Positions 53,173-62,724 of a DNA stretch of 64,000 nucleotides are shown one piece after another. The notes under the pieces were generated by a model. It saw only the letters and a program-made list of their open reading frames with translations. It did not search any database and was not told the DNA's origin. Position 1 is the stretch's first letter, and each line of letters begins with the position of its first letter. The position numbers and the translations under genes were made by a program. This DNA comes from Bacteriovoracales bacterium (GTDB taxonomy: Bacteria; Bdellovibrionota; Bacteriovoracia; Bacteriovoracales; Bacteriovoracaceae), in contig JAOMEV010000009.1 of NCBI GenBank assembly GCA_028346125.1, positions 1 through 64,000 on the forward strand, in the 5' to 3' direction.

Positions 53173-54507
53173 ATGTCGACTAAAGAAGATGAAAAAAAAA
53201 TTTTGATGATCGACGATAGTGATGCTGCTCTCGAAATAATGGAACTCTATGTTGAAAGTGAATTTGAAAATCCCATAATTACAGCTGCCAATGGTAATGA
53301 GGCCATCGAAATCTTAAAAAAAACTTCTAATATTTCAGTTATTATCTGTGACTACAACATGCCCAAAGGAGATGGGGGAGATGTTTTTCAATATGTTACT
53401 CAAAATTGTCCGAGTATTCCTTTTATTCTCGTTTGTGGAGAAGATGCTCAGACTATAAAAACACTACCGAAACTCGAAGGACTCCTTAATAACAAAAAAG
53501 TTCTTCCTGTTATTCCCAAACCTTTTAGGAAAGATGGCCTCGTTCAGGCCGTCAAATATATCACTAAGCATACTAGCCCACAATCGAATCAACTAATTAA
53601 AAAAATCCACCTCAATAGATTCTTTCAATATAATGATATTTTTGAAAAAAACAAAATCAAAATACTTGGCCATGATGACTTCTACCAAGCCGAAAATCTT
53701 TATATGCAATATAAAGAAAGAAACCTTCAGTATATTTACTTTGAAAAAAACCAGTTTGAATTGTTCTTGGCGCTTGTTTTTAAGGAAATTAACAATGAGC
53801 TTAATTCTTCCCATCGAGACCTAGATGAAGATATCACGCTTCAGTTAGATGCGATCCAAATAACCCACGAATCTGTAAGACATAATATTAATCTAGAAAT
53901 GTTTAAAGGTTTCCCAGATAAAATTTCTTCTTCAATTTTAAACATAGTTAAAAGCGGTGTCCCCTTCAAAAAAATTCTAGAACATGTCCAAGTCCATCCT
54001 CATCTTCCCTCTCAACTTGGAATACTCAATAGTTATTTATCTTGTCATCTTCTTTCTAAAACTGATGAAAAGAACTTTGACGTAAAGTTTTCTCAATTTA
54101 TTAAGGCGTCAATTTTTATGGACGTTTCTCTTGAAGATGAAGAACTCGTTAATATCAATGATCTCAACGAAAAGGCATTTTTAAAGTTAGTGCCTAGTTA
54201 TAAAAAGTATATTCAAGAGCATCCTAAAAAATCTATAGGTTTTTTCAAAAAAATTTGTGAACACGACCCCTTAATTGAAACTCTCATAGAAAATCATCAT
54301 GGCCCTCAATTTTCAAATAGCTTTAAAGAGGATGTCGAAAACGGGAAATTTTCTACAGATGTTGTTTTTTTCTCAATGTCCCATCACCTTTCTCAAGAAA
54401 TTTTGAAAAAAAATCTACAGATTGAGCAGATCCAAGAAGTGGCCGAACACATTAAGGATTCATACCCAAAGGAAACAATAATAAAAAACCTCAAAAAGAT
54501 AGCTTAA
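53173..54507 (+). CDS. Response regulator with degenerate HD-GYP-like domain
   Basis: A 444-residue protein. The receiver (about 9-130) is intact: Asp14/Asp15, phosphoacceptor Asp60 in ICDYNMPKGDGG, Lys116 in PKPF. The C-terminal half (about 225-440) follows the helix order of HD-GYP proteins (SQLGILNSYLSCHLL, ASIFMDVSLEDEEL, ICEHDPLIETLIENHHGPQFS, DVVFFSMSHHLSQEIL), but the HD is replaced by MDV and the GYP loop is absent. It may bind rather than hydrolyse a cyclic dinucleotide or be only structural. Confidence 0.7.
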   Translation: MSTKEDEKKILMIDDSDAALEIMELYVESEFENPIITAANGNEAIEILKKTSNISVIICDYNMPKGDGGDVFQYVTQNCPSIPFILVCGEDAQTIKTLPKLEGLLNNKKVLPVIPKPFRKDGLVQAVKYITKHTSPQSNQLIKKIHLNRFFQYNDIFEKNKIKILGHDDFYQAENLYMQYKERNLQYIYFEKNQFELFLALVFKEINNELNSSHRDLDEDITLQLDAIQITHESVRHNINLEMFKGFPDKISSSILNIVKSGVPFKKILEHVQVHPHLPSQLGILNSYLSCHLLSKTDEKNFDVKFSQFIKASIFMDVSLEDEELVNINDLNEKAFLKLVPSYKKYIQEHPKKSIGFFKKICEHDPLIETLIENHHGPQFSNSFKEDVENGKFSTDVVFFSMSHHLSQEILKKNLQIEQIQEVAEHIKDSYPKETIIKNLKKIA

Positions 54508-54514
54508 ACTCCTT

Positions 54515-54604
54515 TTAAGCATACCCAACGGCCACAAGAACGAATACAATTCCAAAACCTACAATAAAAAGGATGGAAATAGTTTCTTTAATTTTTCTCC
54601 TCAT
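54515..54604 (-). CDS. 29-residue single-span membrane protein
   Basis: Start ATG at 54602-54604 with AGGAGGG five nt upstream, stop at 54515-54517. The translation is a basic N-terminus (MRRKIKETISI) followed by a hydrophobic stretch of about 17 residues (LFIVGFGIVFVLVAVGY), a one-helix membrane peptide. The unusually strong ribosome-binding site supports translation. It lies convergent with the HD-like regulator. Function unknown. Confidence 0.6.
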   Translation of the reverse strand: MRRKIKETISILFIVGFGIVFVLVAVGYA

Positions 54605-54891
54605 GGAAACCCTCCTTGCATTAGATGCGCACTTAAGTTGATGCAGTTTCCATGCCAAATTGATATCAACAAAATTTCTTTAAATTTGCCCAAAAGTCAT
54701 ATTAATTTATTTTTTTTTTATAAATTTAAACAATTCTTATCGAAAATCCCTATTAAATGGGGCCCTTTTGCCACTTCTTAGGTAGGGCATAATGCTTCCA
54801 GAAAACATTCTTAGTGTACAATTAGGACGATACGTAATAAAACTTTTCCCTCTTCTTTTTAGGAAGAACGGTTTTTTTTAAAAGTGGATTT

Positions 54892-56283
54892 ATGGCACTT
54901 AGTATTTTTGACCTTTACACTGTTGGGATTGGCCCCTCGAGTTCTCATACTGTCGGACCGATGAGAGCGGCCAAAAACTTTGTAGAATTGTTAAAAGAAA
55001 AGGCAATTCTAGAGAAAGTTGTCACCCAAAAAATTGAGCTTTATGGCTCGCTTGCACTTACTGGAAAGGGGCATGGTACACATAAGGCTATCATAGCAGG
55101 ACTGAACGGAGAATCTCCTGAGAAAGTTGACCCTGACCAGATACCTATTCTCTTAGACAAGGCCACAAATCAAAATGAAATTAATCTTCTGGGAGAAAAG
55201 AAGATCTTTTTTAATATGAAAGGTGATTTTCTTTTTAAAAGGAAAGAGTTCTTAGAGTTTCACTCCAATGGAATGAAGTTTACTGCAATGGATGAGTCTG
55301 GCACAGAGCTCTTTTCTGAAGTTTACTATTCTACTGGAGGAGGTTTTATTCTCACAGAATCCCAATCCAAGGAAAAAAAGGGCCATTCAACGTTTGAAAA
55401 AAAAGAAGTTCCTTACCCGTATACTACAGTCACCAAATTTTTAAAAAAGGGAAAAGAAGAAGGGCTAAGCACTATCAGTCAAATAGTCTTACAAAATGAA
55501 ATGCAATGGAGGTCTAAACAGGAAATTTTTGAAAAACTAGACCATATTTGGGAAGTTATGCAAGAAGTTGTACAAAGGGGATGTAAACAAGAAGGTGTGC
55601 TTCCTGGCGGACTAAAAGTTGTGAGAAGGGCCCCCGAGTTTTTTCAAAAGCTTTTTAAACATGCTTTAAAAGGGCCGTCCCAAGATCCTTTGGAGATAAT
55701 GGATTGGGTTAATCTTTACGCTTTAGCAGTAAACGAAGAAAATGCTGCTGGGGGCAGAGTTGTTACAGCACCAACAAACGGAGCTGCTGGTATTATCCCT
55801 GCAGTTCTCCACTACTATTCAAATTTTCATCCAAACTCTAGTCAAGAAGGTATTAGAAACTTTCTTCTTGCCGCTGGTGGCATAGGAATATTCTATAAAC
55901 TCCATGCTTCAATTTCAGGGGCCGAAGTTGGATGCCAAGGAGAAGTTGGTGTCGCATGCTCCATGGCCGCAGGCGCCCTGGCCGATGTCATGGGTGGAAC
56001 CCTAGAACAAATTGAAAATGCTGCTGAAATTGGCATGGAACATAACCTCGGTCTTACTTGTGATCCCATTGGCGGTCTTGTTCAAATTCCCTGTATTGAA
56101 AGAAATGCGATGGCCTCTGTAAAGGCCATTAATGCCGCAAGAATTGCAATTAGAGGAGATGGTAAACACTTTGTTAGTTTAGATAAAGTCATGAAGACCA
56201 TGATGAAAACTGGTGAAGATATGAAAGAGCAGTACAAAGAAACGTCTCTAGGTGGTCTCGCAGTTAACGTTATTGAGTGTTAA
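54892..56283 (+). CDS. sdaA: L-serine ammonia-lyase (iron-sulfur, single chain)
   Basis: A 463-residue one-chain L-serine dehydratase converting serine to pyruvate and ammonia. The N-terminal domain begins [24 protein letters not shown]. The catalytic domain has [15 protein letters not shown] and the [19 protein letters not shown] segment carrying Fe-S Cys. No close partner gene; the ~290 bp upstream is otherwise featureless. Confidence 0.95.
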   Translation: MALSIFDLYTVGIGPSSSHTVGPMRAAKNFVELLKEKAILEKVVTQKIELYGSLALTGKGHGTHKAIIAGLNGESPEKVDPDQIPILLDKATNQNEINLLGEKKIFFNMKGDFLFKRKEFLEFHSNGMKFTAMDESGTELFSEVYYSTGGGFILTESQSKEKKGHSTFEKKEVPYPYTTVTKFLKKGKEEGLSTISQIVLQNEMQWRSKQEIFEKLDHIWEVMQEVVQRGCKQEGVLPGGLKVVRRAPEFFQKLFKHALKGPSQDPLEIMDWVNLYALAVNEENAAGGRVVTAPTNGAAGIIPAVLHYYSNFHPNSSQEGIRNFLLAAGGIGIFYKLHASISGAEVGCQGEVGVACSMAAGALADVMGGTLEQIENAAEIGMEHNLGLTCDPIGGLVQIPCIERNAMASVKAINAARIAIRGDGKHFVSLDKVMKTMMKTGEDMKEQYKETSLGGLAVNVIEC

Positions 56284-56380
56284 GCTCAAGTAAGCTTTTC
56301 GCTCCCTTGTTATTCATTCAAAAAAATTTATCATTAGGTTAGACACTAAAAAAAAACCAACAATTTGACTAGGATAGGTC

Positions 56381-57106
56381 ATGGAAGAAACTTTCTCATT
56401 TGATGAAAAAGATAAAGAAAAGCTTACATACCTTTATAAATTAATGAGTAGAGTTTTAAAGCCCCATCCCTGGCATGGTATTCCTCTTAAATTTAAAGAA
56501 TATTCCGAACATGAGTATAATGCATTTATAGAAATTGTCCCTTCCGATTCTGTAAAATATGAAATGGATAAAATAACTGGATACTTAAGAGTTGATAGGC
56601 CTCAAAAATTTTCAAATATTATTCCTGCTCTATATGGCTTCATCCCTCAAACCTATTGCTCAGAAGAGCTGGCAAAATACACAAATAAGGTCACTAATAG
56701 AACAGACCTTATAGGTGATGGTGATGCTCTTGATATCTGTGTTCTCACTGAAAAAATTATACCTAGAGGAGATATAATGGTTACGGCCATTCCCATTGGG
56801 GGCCTCCGAATGATTGATAACGACGAAGTCGATGATAAAATCATCGCTGTTTTAAAAGATGATTCACTTTACGGTGATTGGAAAGACATAGGTGACTGTC
56901 CTGAAAGTATTCTTAATAGGCTCAGACATTACTTTCTAACCTATAAAGAAATTCCAGGACAAAAGAGCAAAGCAAAAGTTGAAATAACTCACACCTATGG
57001 AGTCGAAGAGGCAAAAAAAGTTATCGAGCTCACGATCAAAGATTACCAAAATAAATACAACCTTGATTATCTTATTGATTATGTGACAAAAAAAAAGGGA
57101 GATTAA
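56381..57106 (+). CDS. ppa: Inorganic pyrophosphatase (soluble family I)
   Basis: A 241-residue enzyme with the metal-binding DGDALDICVL motif (DxDxxD, residues ~113-122), YGFIPQTYC and KDIGDCPESILNRLRHYF. Longer than bacterial PPases of ~175 residues because of an N-terminal extension (residues 1-40, HPWHGIPLK). It hydrolyses pyrophosphate and drives biosynthesis. A hairpin follows. Confidence 0.92.
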   Translation: MEETFSFDEKDKEKLTYLYKLMSRVLKPHPWHGIPLKFKEYSEHEYNAFIEIVPSDSVKYEMDKITGYLRVDRPQKFSNIIPALYGFIPQTYCSEELAKYTNKVTNRTDLIGDGDALDICVLTEKIIPRGDIMVTAIPIGGLRMIDNDEVDDKIIAVLKDDSLYGDWKDIGDCPESILNRLRHYFLTYKEIPGQKSKAKVEITHTYGVEEAKKVIELTIKDYQNKYNLDYLIDYVTKKKGD

Positions 57107-57118
57107 AAAACCTCCCTC
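57095..57118 (+). terminator. Probable terminator after ppa
   Basis: AGGGAG (57096-57101) and CTCCCT (57112-57117) arms with a 10-nt A-rich loop. The stem starts inside the last codons of ppa; downstream sequence is CTTTAAAA, so the T-run is short. Confidence 0.45.
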
Positions 57119-57154
57119 TTTAAAAATTTCTAAAGAAAATTCTTTCCTAAGAAA

Positions 57155-58540
57155 TTATTTTTTATAATCAAGATCAATTCTTAAAACACCATTTCTGATT
57201 GTACCGTCAAGGTATCTCACAATAGTTTTTCCACTAAAGCGTACTCCATAAACAGGGTGAACAGAAAGTTCCAATCCATCTTTATGAGTAGTCAAAGTAT
57301 AGTTTGGACCTGTCAAAGATAGTCTAAGAACGTAGTCATGGATACCACTCCCAACTTTTTCAAGTTTAAGGTCTGACATTCCATTACCAGATGAAACAAG
57401 TGAGTACTCTCCAAGTGGATTTTCATCATCTAAAAGATCTTCTCCACCGACATTTTCTTTCTTTTCTTTCATCTGAAGAGCTAGTTGAAATTTCCCAAAA
57501 GCTTTGTTCTTAAGATCAAACTCAACAACACTCTTTGTATTGGCACAGGCATCTATACAAGGATTCTCTGGGTTCTCTGAATTCCAGTTTTCATCGTATG
57601 GATTAGGCTTATTACCCCAAACGCCAGTTTTAACATCAGTTTTTGTCACTGCAAGCATAAAATACTTAGGTTGATCTTCTTGTGCGAGAGTACTCAACTC
57701 ACCAATTCCAGCAAGAAAAGAACCAACATAAGCTTTAATCTCGGACCTTAATTCATCATACTCTTTAACTTTTTCTTCAAGATCTTTTACCTGACCAGAA
57801 AGAGACCCACATTTTGTAATGACAGGACTACTTAAAAGAGCTTCGAAACGAGCTGCTGAAAGCTGGTACTGATCAACTTCATTAGCTGGAAGGTTTCCAT
57901 CAGCTTCGTAATTTGAATACCTTTCTCTCCAATCACTGTAACGAACCTCACAAGGCTTATTGACATCTTCAATGAAAGGCTTAGGACTACGAGTTTTTCT
58001 ACCCTCAAGTGCCTTTAGGTAACACTTATTACCATTAAACCCATAAGAACTTTTAACAATATGACATTGTAATTCGTTATTAAGAGCTAAAATTTCATCT
58101 TTATGATCAGTTGCAATTTTGGCCTGCTCTTCTGATAATTCAGTAAGCTTTGTGCTTGCTGCATGCATTTTTTCAAAAAGACGATCTCTTACTTTACCAA
58201 GAACCATGACCTTTTCGGCCACTTCATCTGCTTTCTCTTCTTGAGTCATTCCCTTTGTAATAGGGTCATTAAATTCTTTATAACCTTCCAAATGGGAAAA
58301 ATAAGATTTTAACTTCTCTGAGTCATCCTCTGCATACTGAGGACTAATATCTTCAGCATTAGGTAGGGTAACCGCCATAACTTCTCTAACATTAAGATCA
58401 AGCTGGACATCACTTCTCACAGGAGAAGTTCCTGAGTCATTTTGATCAAGTAAAATTTTACTTTTTACCTTAAGCTGCTCAACCTCTCCACCACAAGAGA
58501 AGGCCAAAAGCATAACCAAAAATAATTTATTGAACTTCAT
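57155..58540 (-). CDS. Lipoprotein partnered with an outer-membrane barrel
   Basis: A 461-residue protein with lipobox LLAFSC (Cys16). The mature part has a helical, probably coiled section (about residues 100-145, EEKADEVAEKVMVLGKVRDRLFEKMHA), Cys pairs near the middle, and a strand-rich C-terminus (SVHPVYGVRFSGKTIVRYLDGTIRNG). It starts 18 bp after the barrel gene at 58559-59809. A second barrel/lipoprotein pair occurs at 61186-63984 with the same gene order. Function unknown. Confidence 0.7.
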   Translation of the reverse strand: MKFNKLFLVMLLAFSCGGEVEQLKVKSKILLDQNDSGTSPVRSDVQLDLNVREVMAVTLPNAEDISPQYAEDDSEKLKSYFSHLEGYKEFNDPITKGMTQEEKADEVAEKVMVLGKVRDRLFEKMHAASTKLTELSEEQAKIATDHKDEILALNNELQCHIVKSSYGFNGNKCYLKALEGRKTRSPKPFIEDVNKPCEVRYSDWRERYSNYEADGNLPANEVDQYQLSAARFEALLSSPVITKCGSLSGQVKDLEEKVKEYDELRSEIKAYVGSFLAGIGELSTLAQEDQPKYFMLAVTKTDVKTGVWGNKPNPYDENWNSENPENPCIDACANTKSVVEFDLKNKAFGKFQLALQMKEKKENVGGEDLLDDENPLGEYSLVSSGNGMSDLKLEKVGSGIHDYVLRLSLTGPNYTLTTHKDGLELSVHPVYGVRFSGKTIVRYLDGTIRNGVLRIDLDYKK

Positions 58541-58558
58541 AATATACCTCTTTAAATT

Positions 58559-59809
58559 TTAGAAAAACATTGAAAAGTCAAAAGTTGTCATATTGTTAGC
58601 AACAACATTTTTTCCCTTGGGTACAAAAGTTTGGACTAAACTTACAGAAAGAGGGATAGGAAACTTTTTCTCTTTAAAAAGAGTAATCGTATCATAACCA
58701 ACTTTAGCAAGAACAGAGTGCATAACTTGATCTGTATCTTTTCCCATTTCTAAATAATCTTCAGTACTGTACTTTTCGCCAGTATACTCATCTCTTTGTT
58801 TATTTTTGTAAAAATATCCCAGACCGACCTTGGCACCTCTATAGTTAAAAGTACCTGCTAGAGCGGCTTCAACTTCATTTCCTAAATCTCTTTTCATATT
58901 GTAATCAATTTGATCTGAGATAGGACTTCCGTTTTTCGGAACATTACCTGCAAAATTGTCTTTAAACTGGACTGTATACTTAAGGCCAGAAGAAAAAGTT
59001 AAGTAGTTCATAACCTTAAGATCATGGTTAACTCCAAAACCTAAATCTGTCTGACCATCTCCACCAGCGCTGTCGATAAGCTTATTAACATAAGTTTTTT
59101 CTTCACCTGTAGGAAGTGTCAACTCACTGCCCAAGGTTACAGCATTTTTGTCGTTGTCCCAAACTCTGAACTTATTAATAATTTTCAAATCACCCATTTT
59201 TGTGGTGGTTTCATTCTTCAGAGGTGCAAAGCCATTATCGCTCAAGCTTTTGGCCACAGGGTTTACTGTATCTCGAACCAATCTATTTCCAGAATTAGGA
59301 ACGCCACCCTCTTCGCTTAAATACTTACGTAGAGAAACGATAGGTGCCTGTTGTTCAACGCCTGTATCAACATTAGTACTTTGCTTTGTAATAGGAAGAG
59401 CTAGACCAAAGGTCCATTTTTTACTAATACCATAAACAAAAACGGGTACTGTGACATTGGCCTGAATATTCACCTGACCTTTAGTTGTCATGAGGACTGT
59501 ATCCATATCATGTCCAGGAATCGCTGACATGGCCCCTTTAATTCCTGCTTTTTCAATTCCTTTTTTCGTTTTAAGAATTTCCGCATAGGTGATATTTTTC
59601 TTCATTGCATCACCCAAAAAGCTTTCACTTCCATCATTTTGGTAGTTCTTTGCTGGAGATGTAGACACACGAAGCAATTTAAGGCTTCTTACACCTTTTG
59701 GCATAACTGCAGCTGAAGGCAAATCCGTCGGTGCCTTCATATTAGACATACCTGCATAGCTTGGGCCTGCAAGTAATAAAGAAGAGATTAACATACTTTT
59801 TTTTATCAT
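58559..59809 (-). CDS. Outer-membrane beta-barrel protein A
   Basis: A 416-residue protein with signal peptide (residues 1-19, ending SYAG) and a C-terminal Phe (SMFF), typical of outer-membrane insertion. Alternating strands include VPVFVYGISKKWTFGLALPI, DLGFGVNHDLKVMNYLTFSSGLKY and GYDTITLFKEKKFPIPLSV. It is paralogous to 62725-63984 (both have a KKWTFGL/PKITLAGV strand, DGQTD(L/I)G(F/L)G, LPTG, LFKEKKFP(I/V)PL). GGAGG precedes the start. Resembles transporter-type barrels (phenol-MetA/FadL-like) only loosely. Confidence 0.75.
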   Translation of the reverse strand: MIKKSMLISSLLLAGPSYAGMSNMKAPTDLPSAAVMPKGVRSLKLLRVSTSPAKNYQNDGSESFLGDAMKKNITYAEILKTKKGIEKAGIKGAMSAIPGHDMDTVLMTTKGQVNIQANVTVPVFVYGISKKWTFGLALPITKQSTNVDTGVEQQAPIVSLRKYLSEEGGVPNSGNRLVRDTVNPVAKSLSDNGFAPLKNETTTKMGDLKIINKFRVWDNDKNAVTLGSELTLPTGEEKTYVNKLIDSAGGDGQTDLGFGVNHDLKVMNYLTFSSGLKYTVQFKDNFAGNVPKNGSPISDQIDYNMKRDLGNEVEAALAGTFNYRGAKVGLGYFYKNKQRDEYTGEKYSTEDYLEMGKDTDQVMHSVLAKVGYDTITLFKEKKFPIPLSVSLVQTFVPKGKNVVANNMTTFDFSMFF

Positions 59810-59820
59810 TTCATTCCTCC

Positions 59821-59848
59821 AAAAAAAGGGGGATTATAAAATCCCCCT
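59821..59848 (-). terminator. Terminator between the TPR-like gene and barrel A
   Basis: Arms GGGGGAT (59828-59834) and ATCCCCC (59841-59847) with a 6-nt loop, followed on the minus strand by seven T. It ends immediately before the GGAGG of barrel A, so barrel A relies on readthrough or on a promoter overlapping the stem. Confidence 0.8.
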
Positions 59849-59880
59849 CTTCAAGAAAACAAATTATACTTAAATAATTC

Positions 59881-60774
59881 TTAACATTCTCTGTTGTAAT
59901 GCTTGTGTACTTTCTTTTCACCTAAGAACTCTTTGTATTCCAATCTTGAATCTGGAGCAAGTCCTCTTTTTCCACCTGTAGGAAGGTTAAGAAAGAATGT
60001 TTCTTCTAAAATTGAATCATTGTTTCTTCCGCTGTCCATAACATCTGCTAGCTCATCATAAAGATCACAGAAAGTATCAACATCATCTCTTTTTGCAAGA
60101 GCTTCAAGGAAGTAAGTTGTTGTAGCGAGGTTTCTTGTTAGCATGCTGTTTGCGTGCTTAGTTGCTTGGTAACCTTCTCTAAGGAAATCAAATCCACTGT
60201 TTCCATTAATATTACCACCAAGAACAAGAAGAGCTTTTCCAGCTAATCTTTGGATCCCATAGTCAGCAACTGTTTTATCAAGTCTGTAAGCGTCTTTGAT
60301 TCTTGGCTTAAGAATTTTGTTCCACTTTCCTAGAGCAGAAAATGGTCCTTTTAGCTTACCCCATTTACCAATGTTGATTCCCATAACCCACATAGCTTTA
60401 GAAAGAGCACTTTCGTTGCCTCTCATTTTTGGGTTAACAGCTGCTTTTTGATCACCAGCTCTATCTCCTAGGATTCTAACAGCTTGAAGACCAGCTTCAT
60501 AAGCATCCCAGTAAAGTGCCATTTTTGCTTTTCTTTTACCGTTCGAACTTAAAGCATAAAAGTAAAGAGCTTCTGATTTGTTTGTTAAACATTCTGCTTT
60601 TTCAACACCTGAAACAGTATTGGCATACTGCCCGTACATGTTAGCTGCTTTCAAAGCATGCGCGCGGTTTTCACCTCTACGACCAAAAGTTTCTTCAGCC
60701 TGTGGAAGGTTACAAACACTAAACGCAGAGAAAGATAATGTACCAAATGCAAGACCTAAAAGTGCCTTTTTCAT
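59881..60774 (-). CDS. Secreted TPR-like protein (possibly TatT-like)
   Basis: A 297-residue protein with a signal peptide (residues 1-19, ending SAFSV). The mature part is helical, with repeats resembling TPR helices and an ALSKAMWVMGINIGKWGKLKG segment found in TRAP-transporter TatT-like proteins; I hold the family weakly. Two or more Cys (SVCNLPQ, VEKAECLTN, CDLYDE, NREC) could form disulfides. The gene lies between the two barrel/lipoprotein pairs and may be part of the same envelope complex. Confidence 0.65.
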   Translation of the reverse strand: MKKALLGLAFGTLSFSAFSVCNLPQAEETFGRRGENRAHALKAANMYGQYANTVSGVEKAECLTNKSEALYFYALSSNGKRKAKMALYWDAYEAGLQAVRILGDRAGDQKAAVNPKMRGNESALSKAMWVMGINIGKWGKLKGPFSALGKWNKILKPRIKDAYRLDKTVADYGIQRLAGKALLVLGGNINGNSGFDFLREGYQATKHANSMLTRNLATTTYFLEALAKRDDVDTFCDLYDELADVMDSGRNNDSILEETFFLNLPTGGKRGLAPDSRLEYKEFLGEKKVHKHYNREC

Positions 60775-60818
60775 GGAGATCTCCTAAATTTAAGGTTACT
60801 AGAATTAAATTAGGAACA

Positions 60819-60847
60819 TTTATATAGAAGTTATTCAAACGCGTAAA
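60819..60847 (-). promoter_or_regulatory. Candidate promoter of the TPR-like gene
   Basis: TTTACG (60842-60847) and TATAAA (60819-60824) on the minus strand, spacer 17 nt, about 45 nt upstream of the ATG. The -35 is weak and the -10 good. Confidence 0.4.
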
Positions 60848-61142
60848 GACTAATTTTTTGCAGATATTTGTTAATTTTCCGCACTCAAAGTTAACAAACC
60901 ACTTTTGTTTTTTTAAATTTGATTTTAATCAATAAAAACGAAAGCCTTCTAAAGGATTTAAATTATTAACTTTGTCGCAAAACATATAAATGAAAGTAGC
61001 TCTGCCTAAAAGGATCTTTTTACCAGACCATCATCTTGCGCCAAGCAAAAGCGCTAAAGGTCAGTTTTAGGGTAAAAATTTTTTTTGATGTTTTTTTATT
61101 TGCAGCGCTCCGTATCTATTCAGTAGCGCCATATTTTGAAAT
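60848..61142. other. Gene-free, AT-rich intergenic stretch
   Basis: About 300 bp between the candidate promoter and the terminator of the upstream lipoprotein gene. I see no open frame with a ribosome-binding site, no long repeat and no RNA-like structure in it. Confidence 0.5.
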
Positions 61143-61170
61143 AAAAAGAGTGGGCAGGCCCACTCTTTTT
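61143..61170 (-). terminator. Strong symmetrical terminator after lipoprotein B
   Basis: Perfect 13-bp arms AAAAAGAGTGGGC (61143-61155) and GCCCACTCTTTTT (61158-61170). Symmetric A/T flanks would terminate either strand; the minus-strand lipoprotein gene ends 15 bp before it. Confidence 0.88.
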
Positions 61171-61185
61171 ATGGTCTCTATTTTT

Positions 61186-62679
61186 TTACTTAATAAATGC
61201 CCACTTCATAATTCCAGTTCTTAGAATTTTTCCAGCTTTATTTTTGTAATCAAACTCTCCAACATATTCGATTCCAAAAGGCGCCTTGTTTTGCTTAAGC
61301 TTAACATGAAAGAACTTACCTGTTGGAACATTCACAATTTCTTTTGTTTCAACATCTACAGATTGCCCAAGCTCTTTAATTTTGAATTTAAGAACAGGAG
61401 TATTCTTTTCAACAAAGTACTTAACGTCAGTAATTGTTGCATCTTCATTTAATCCACAAGAAGATGATTCATAAGTAAGGCTATGCTTAATACTGATGTC
61501 TCTTTTTATCTTAATTACAGGAACTGTCTTATCACCACACTTTTCAAAAACTAGACTCGTTTCTTCAGAGTTGACTTTAAGAAAATTTTTGTTTTCTTCA
61601 GGCTCAATATTACCATCGTTGTCTAAGTCGACATCCAAGTGACCCATAATTTGGGCAAGAATTTCAGTCGATTGAGCACCTAAAGAGTTATACTCAGAAT
61701 TAGCTTCATTTAAATTGTTCTCAAGAACAACCTTCAGGTTTGAAAGCTCATCCAATTTTTTGCTAATAGATTCGATCGAAACGTTTAACATTTCCTCTTT
61801 TTCTCCAATTTCTTCAATATTAAGCTCTGTTTTCTTAGAAATTGAGTAAGGAAAATTTTCTTTTTTATCTTGGGCATATTTAAAAGTATTTTCGGTAGGA
61901 CAAAGATACTTAACTCCAGCTATTTCAAGAACGTTGACTTTTTTATCCCACCCGGCGGTTTTCGTCCAACCATAGCGAGAGGTTTTGGCCATAGTTTTAA
62001 AAACCTTTTTATAGTATCTATATTTATTAACAGCTTTTTTACTCAAAATTTCTTTACAAGAAACAATTTCATTCTTTGGCAAACAAACATCAACGGGTTT
62101 CTTTTCCACTTCAAGTGGTCCAAGTTCATTGATAATCTTTTTTACTCTTGAACTTGAAGCCTTCAATACCTTAAGCCTTTTCCTTCCATCAACTTTAAAT
62201 TTATAAAGAGGTGCCTTTTCCTTACAAGAAAGAAATTTTAACTCTTCAGTATGAGACTGCATTTCACTTGATAATGTTTCTATTTCTGTTTCGAGAGACT
62301 TAAGCTCACTTTCAACTATGTTTTTTTCTTTTTTAGAGTTGTTTTCTTCAATAATCTTATCTAAATATTCTTTACCATATTCGCTAACAAAAGCTGATAT
62401 TTCCCTAATTTTTTTATCATAACTTAGGTTTTTTGAAAGATAAGGTACAAGTTTTTCTCCATTTTCCTTAATATCTTTTTTTGATGGCCAAAAGAACCAT
62501 GTAGCTGGAGATGGACTTTTTTCAGAAACAAAACTAGGTGCTATGGCCTTAACATTTGTTGGCACATTAGCGTGAAGAGGTTTTAAATCTTTGCTGACCT
62601 TAACATCTCTAGGAGCTTGAGGTCCACAAGCAGTCACTGCTGTTATAAAAGCTAGTGTTAATACATTTAATTTTTTCAT
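61186..62679 (-). CDS. Lipoprotein with coiled coil and EF-hand-like loop, partner of barrel B
   Basis: A 497-residue protein with lipobox ITAVTAC (Cys18). Two long coiled-coil stretches (about 105-145 and 285-340, EEIGEKEEMLNVSIESISKKLDELSNL) flank a Cys-containing core. A canonical 12-residue EF-hand loop (DLDNDGNIEPEE) follows at about 350-361, with Asp at 1, 3 and 5, Gly at 6, Ile at 8 and Glu at 12. A strand-rich C-terminus ends GIMKWAFIK. It follows barrel B after 45 bp; the counterpart at 57155 follows barrel A. Confidence 0.7.
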   Translation of the reverse strand: MKKLNVLTLAFITAVTACGPQAPRDVKVSKDLKPLHANVPTNVKAIAPSFVSEKSPSPATWFFWPSKKDIKENGEKLVPYLSKNLSYDKKIREISAFVSEYGKEYLDKIIEENNSKKEKNIVESELKSLETEIETLSSEMQSHTEELKFLSCKEKAPLYKFKVDGRKRLKVLKASSSRVKKIINELGPLEVEKKPVDVCLPKNEIVSCKEILSKKAVNKYRYYKKVFKTMAKTSRYGWTKTAGWDKKVNVLEIAGVKYLCPTENTFKYAQDKKENFPYSISKKTELNIEEIGEKEEMLNVSIESISKKLDELSNLKVVLENNLNEANSEYNSLGAQSTEILAQIMGHLDVDLDNDGNIEPEENKNFLKVNSEETSLVFEKCGDKTVPVIKIKRDISIKHSLTYESSSCGLNEDATITDVKYFVEKNTPVLKFKIKELGQSVDVETKEIVNVPTGKFFHVKLKQNKAPFGIEYVGEFDYKNKAGKILRTGIMKWAFIK

Positions 62680-62724
62680 ATCGAGTCTAACCTGTTTTAA
62701 AGTTATTAATTATTTACATTTACC

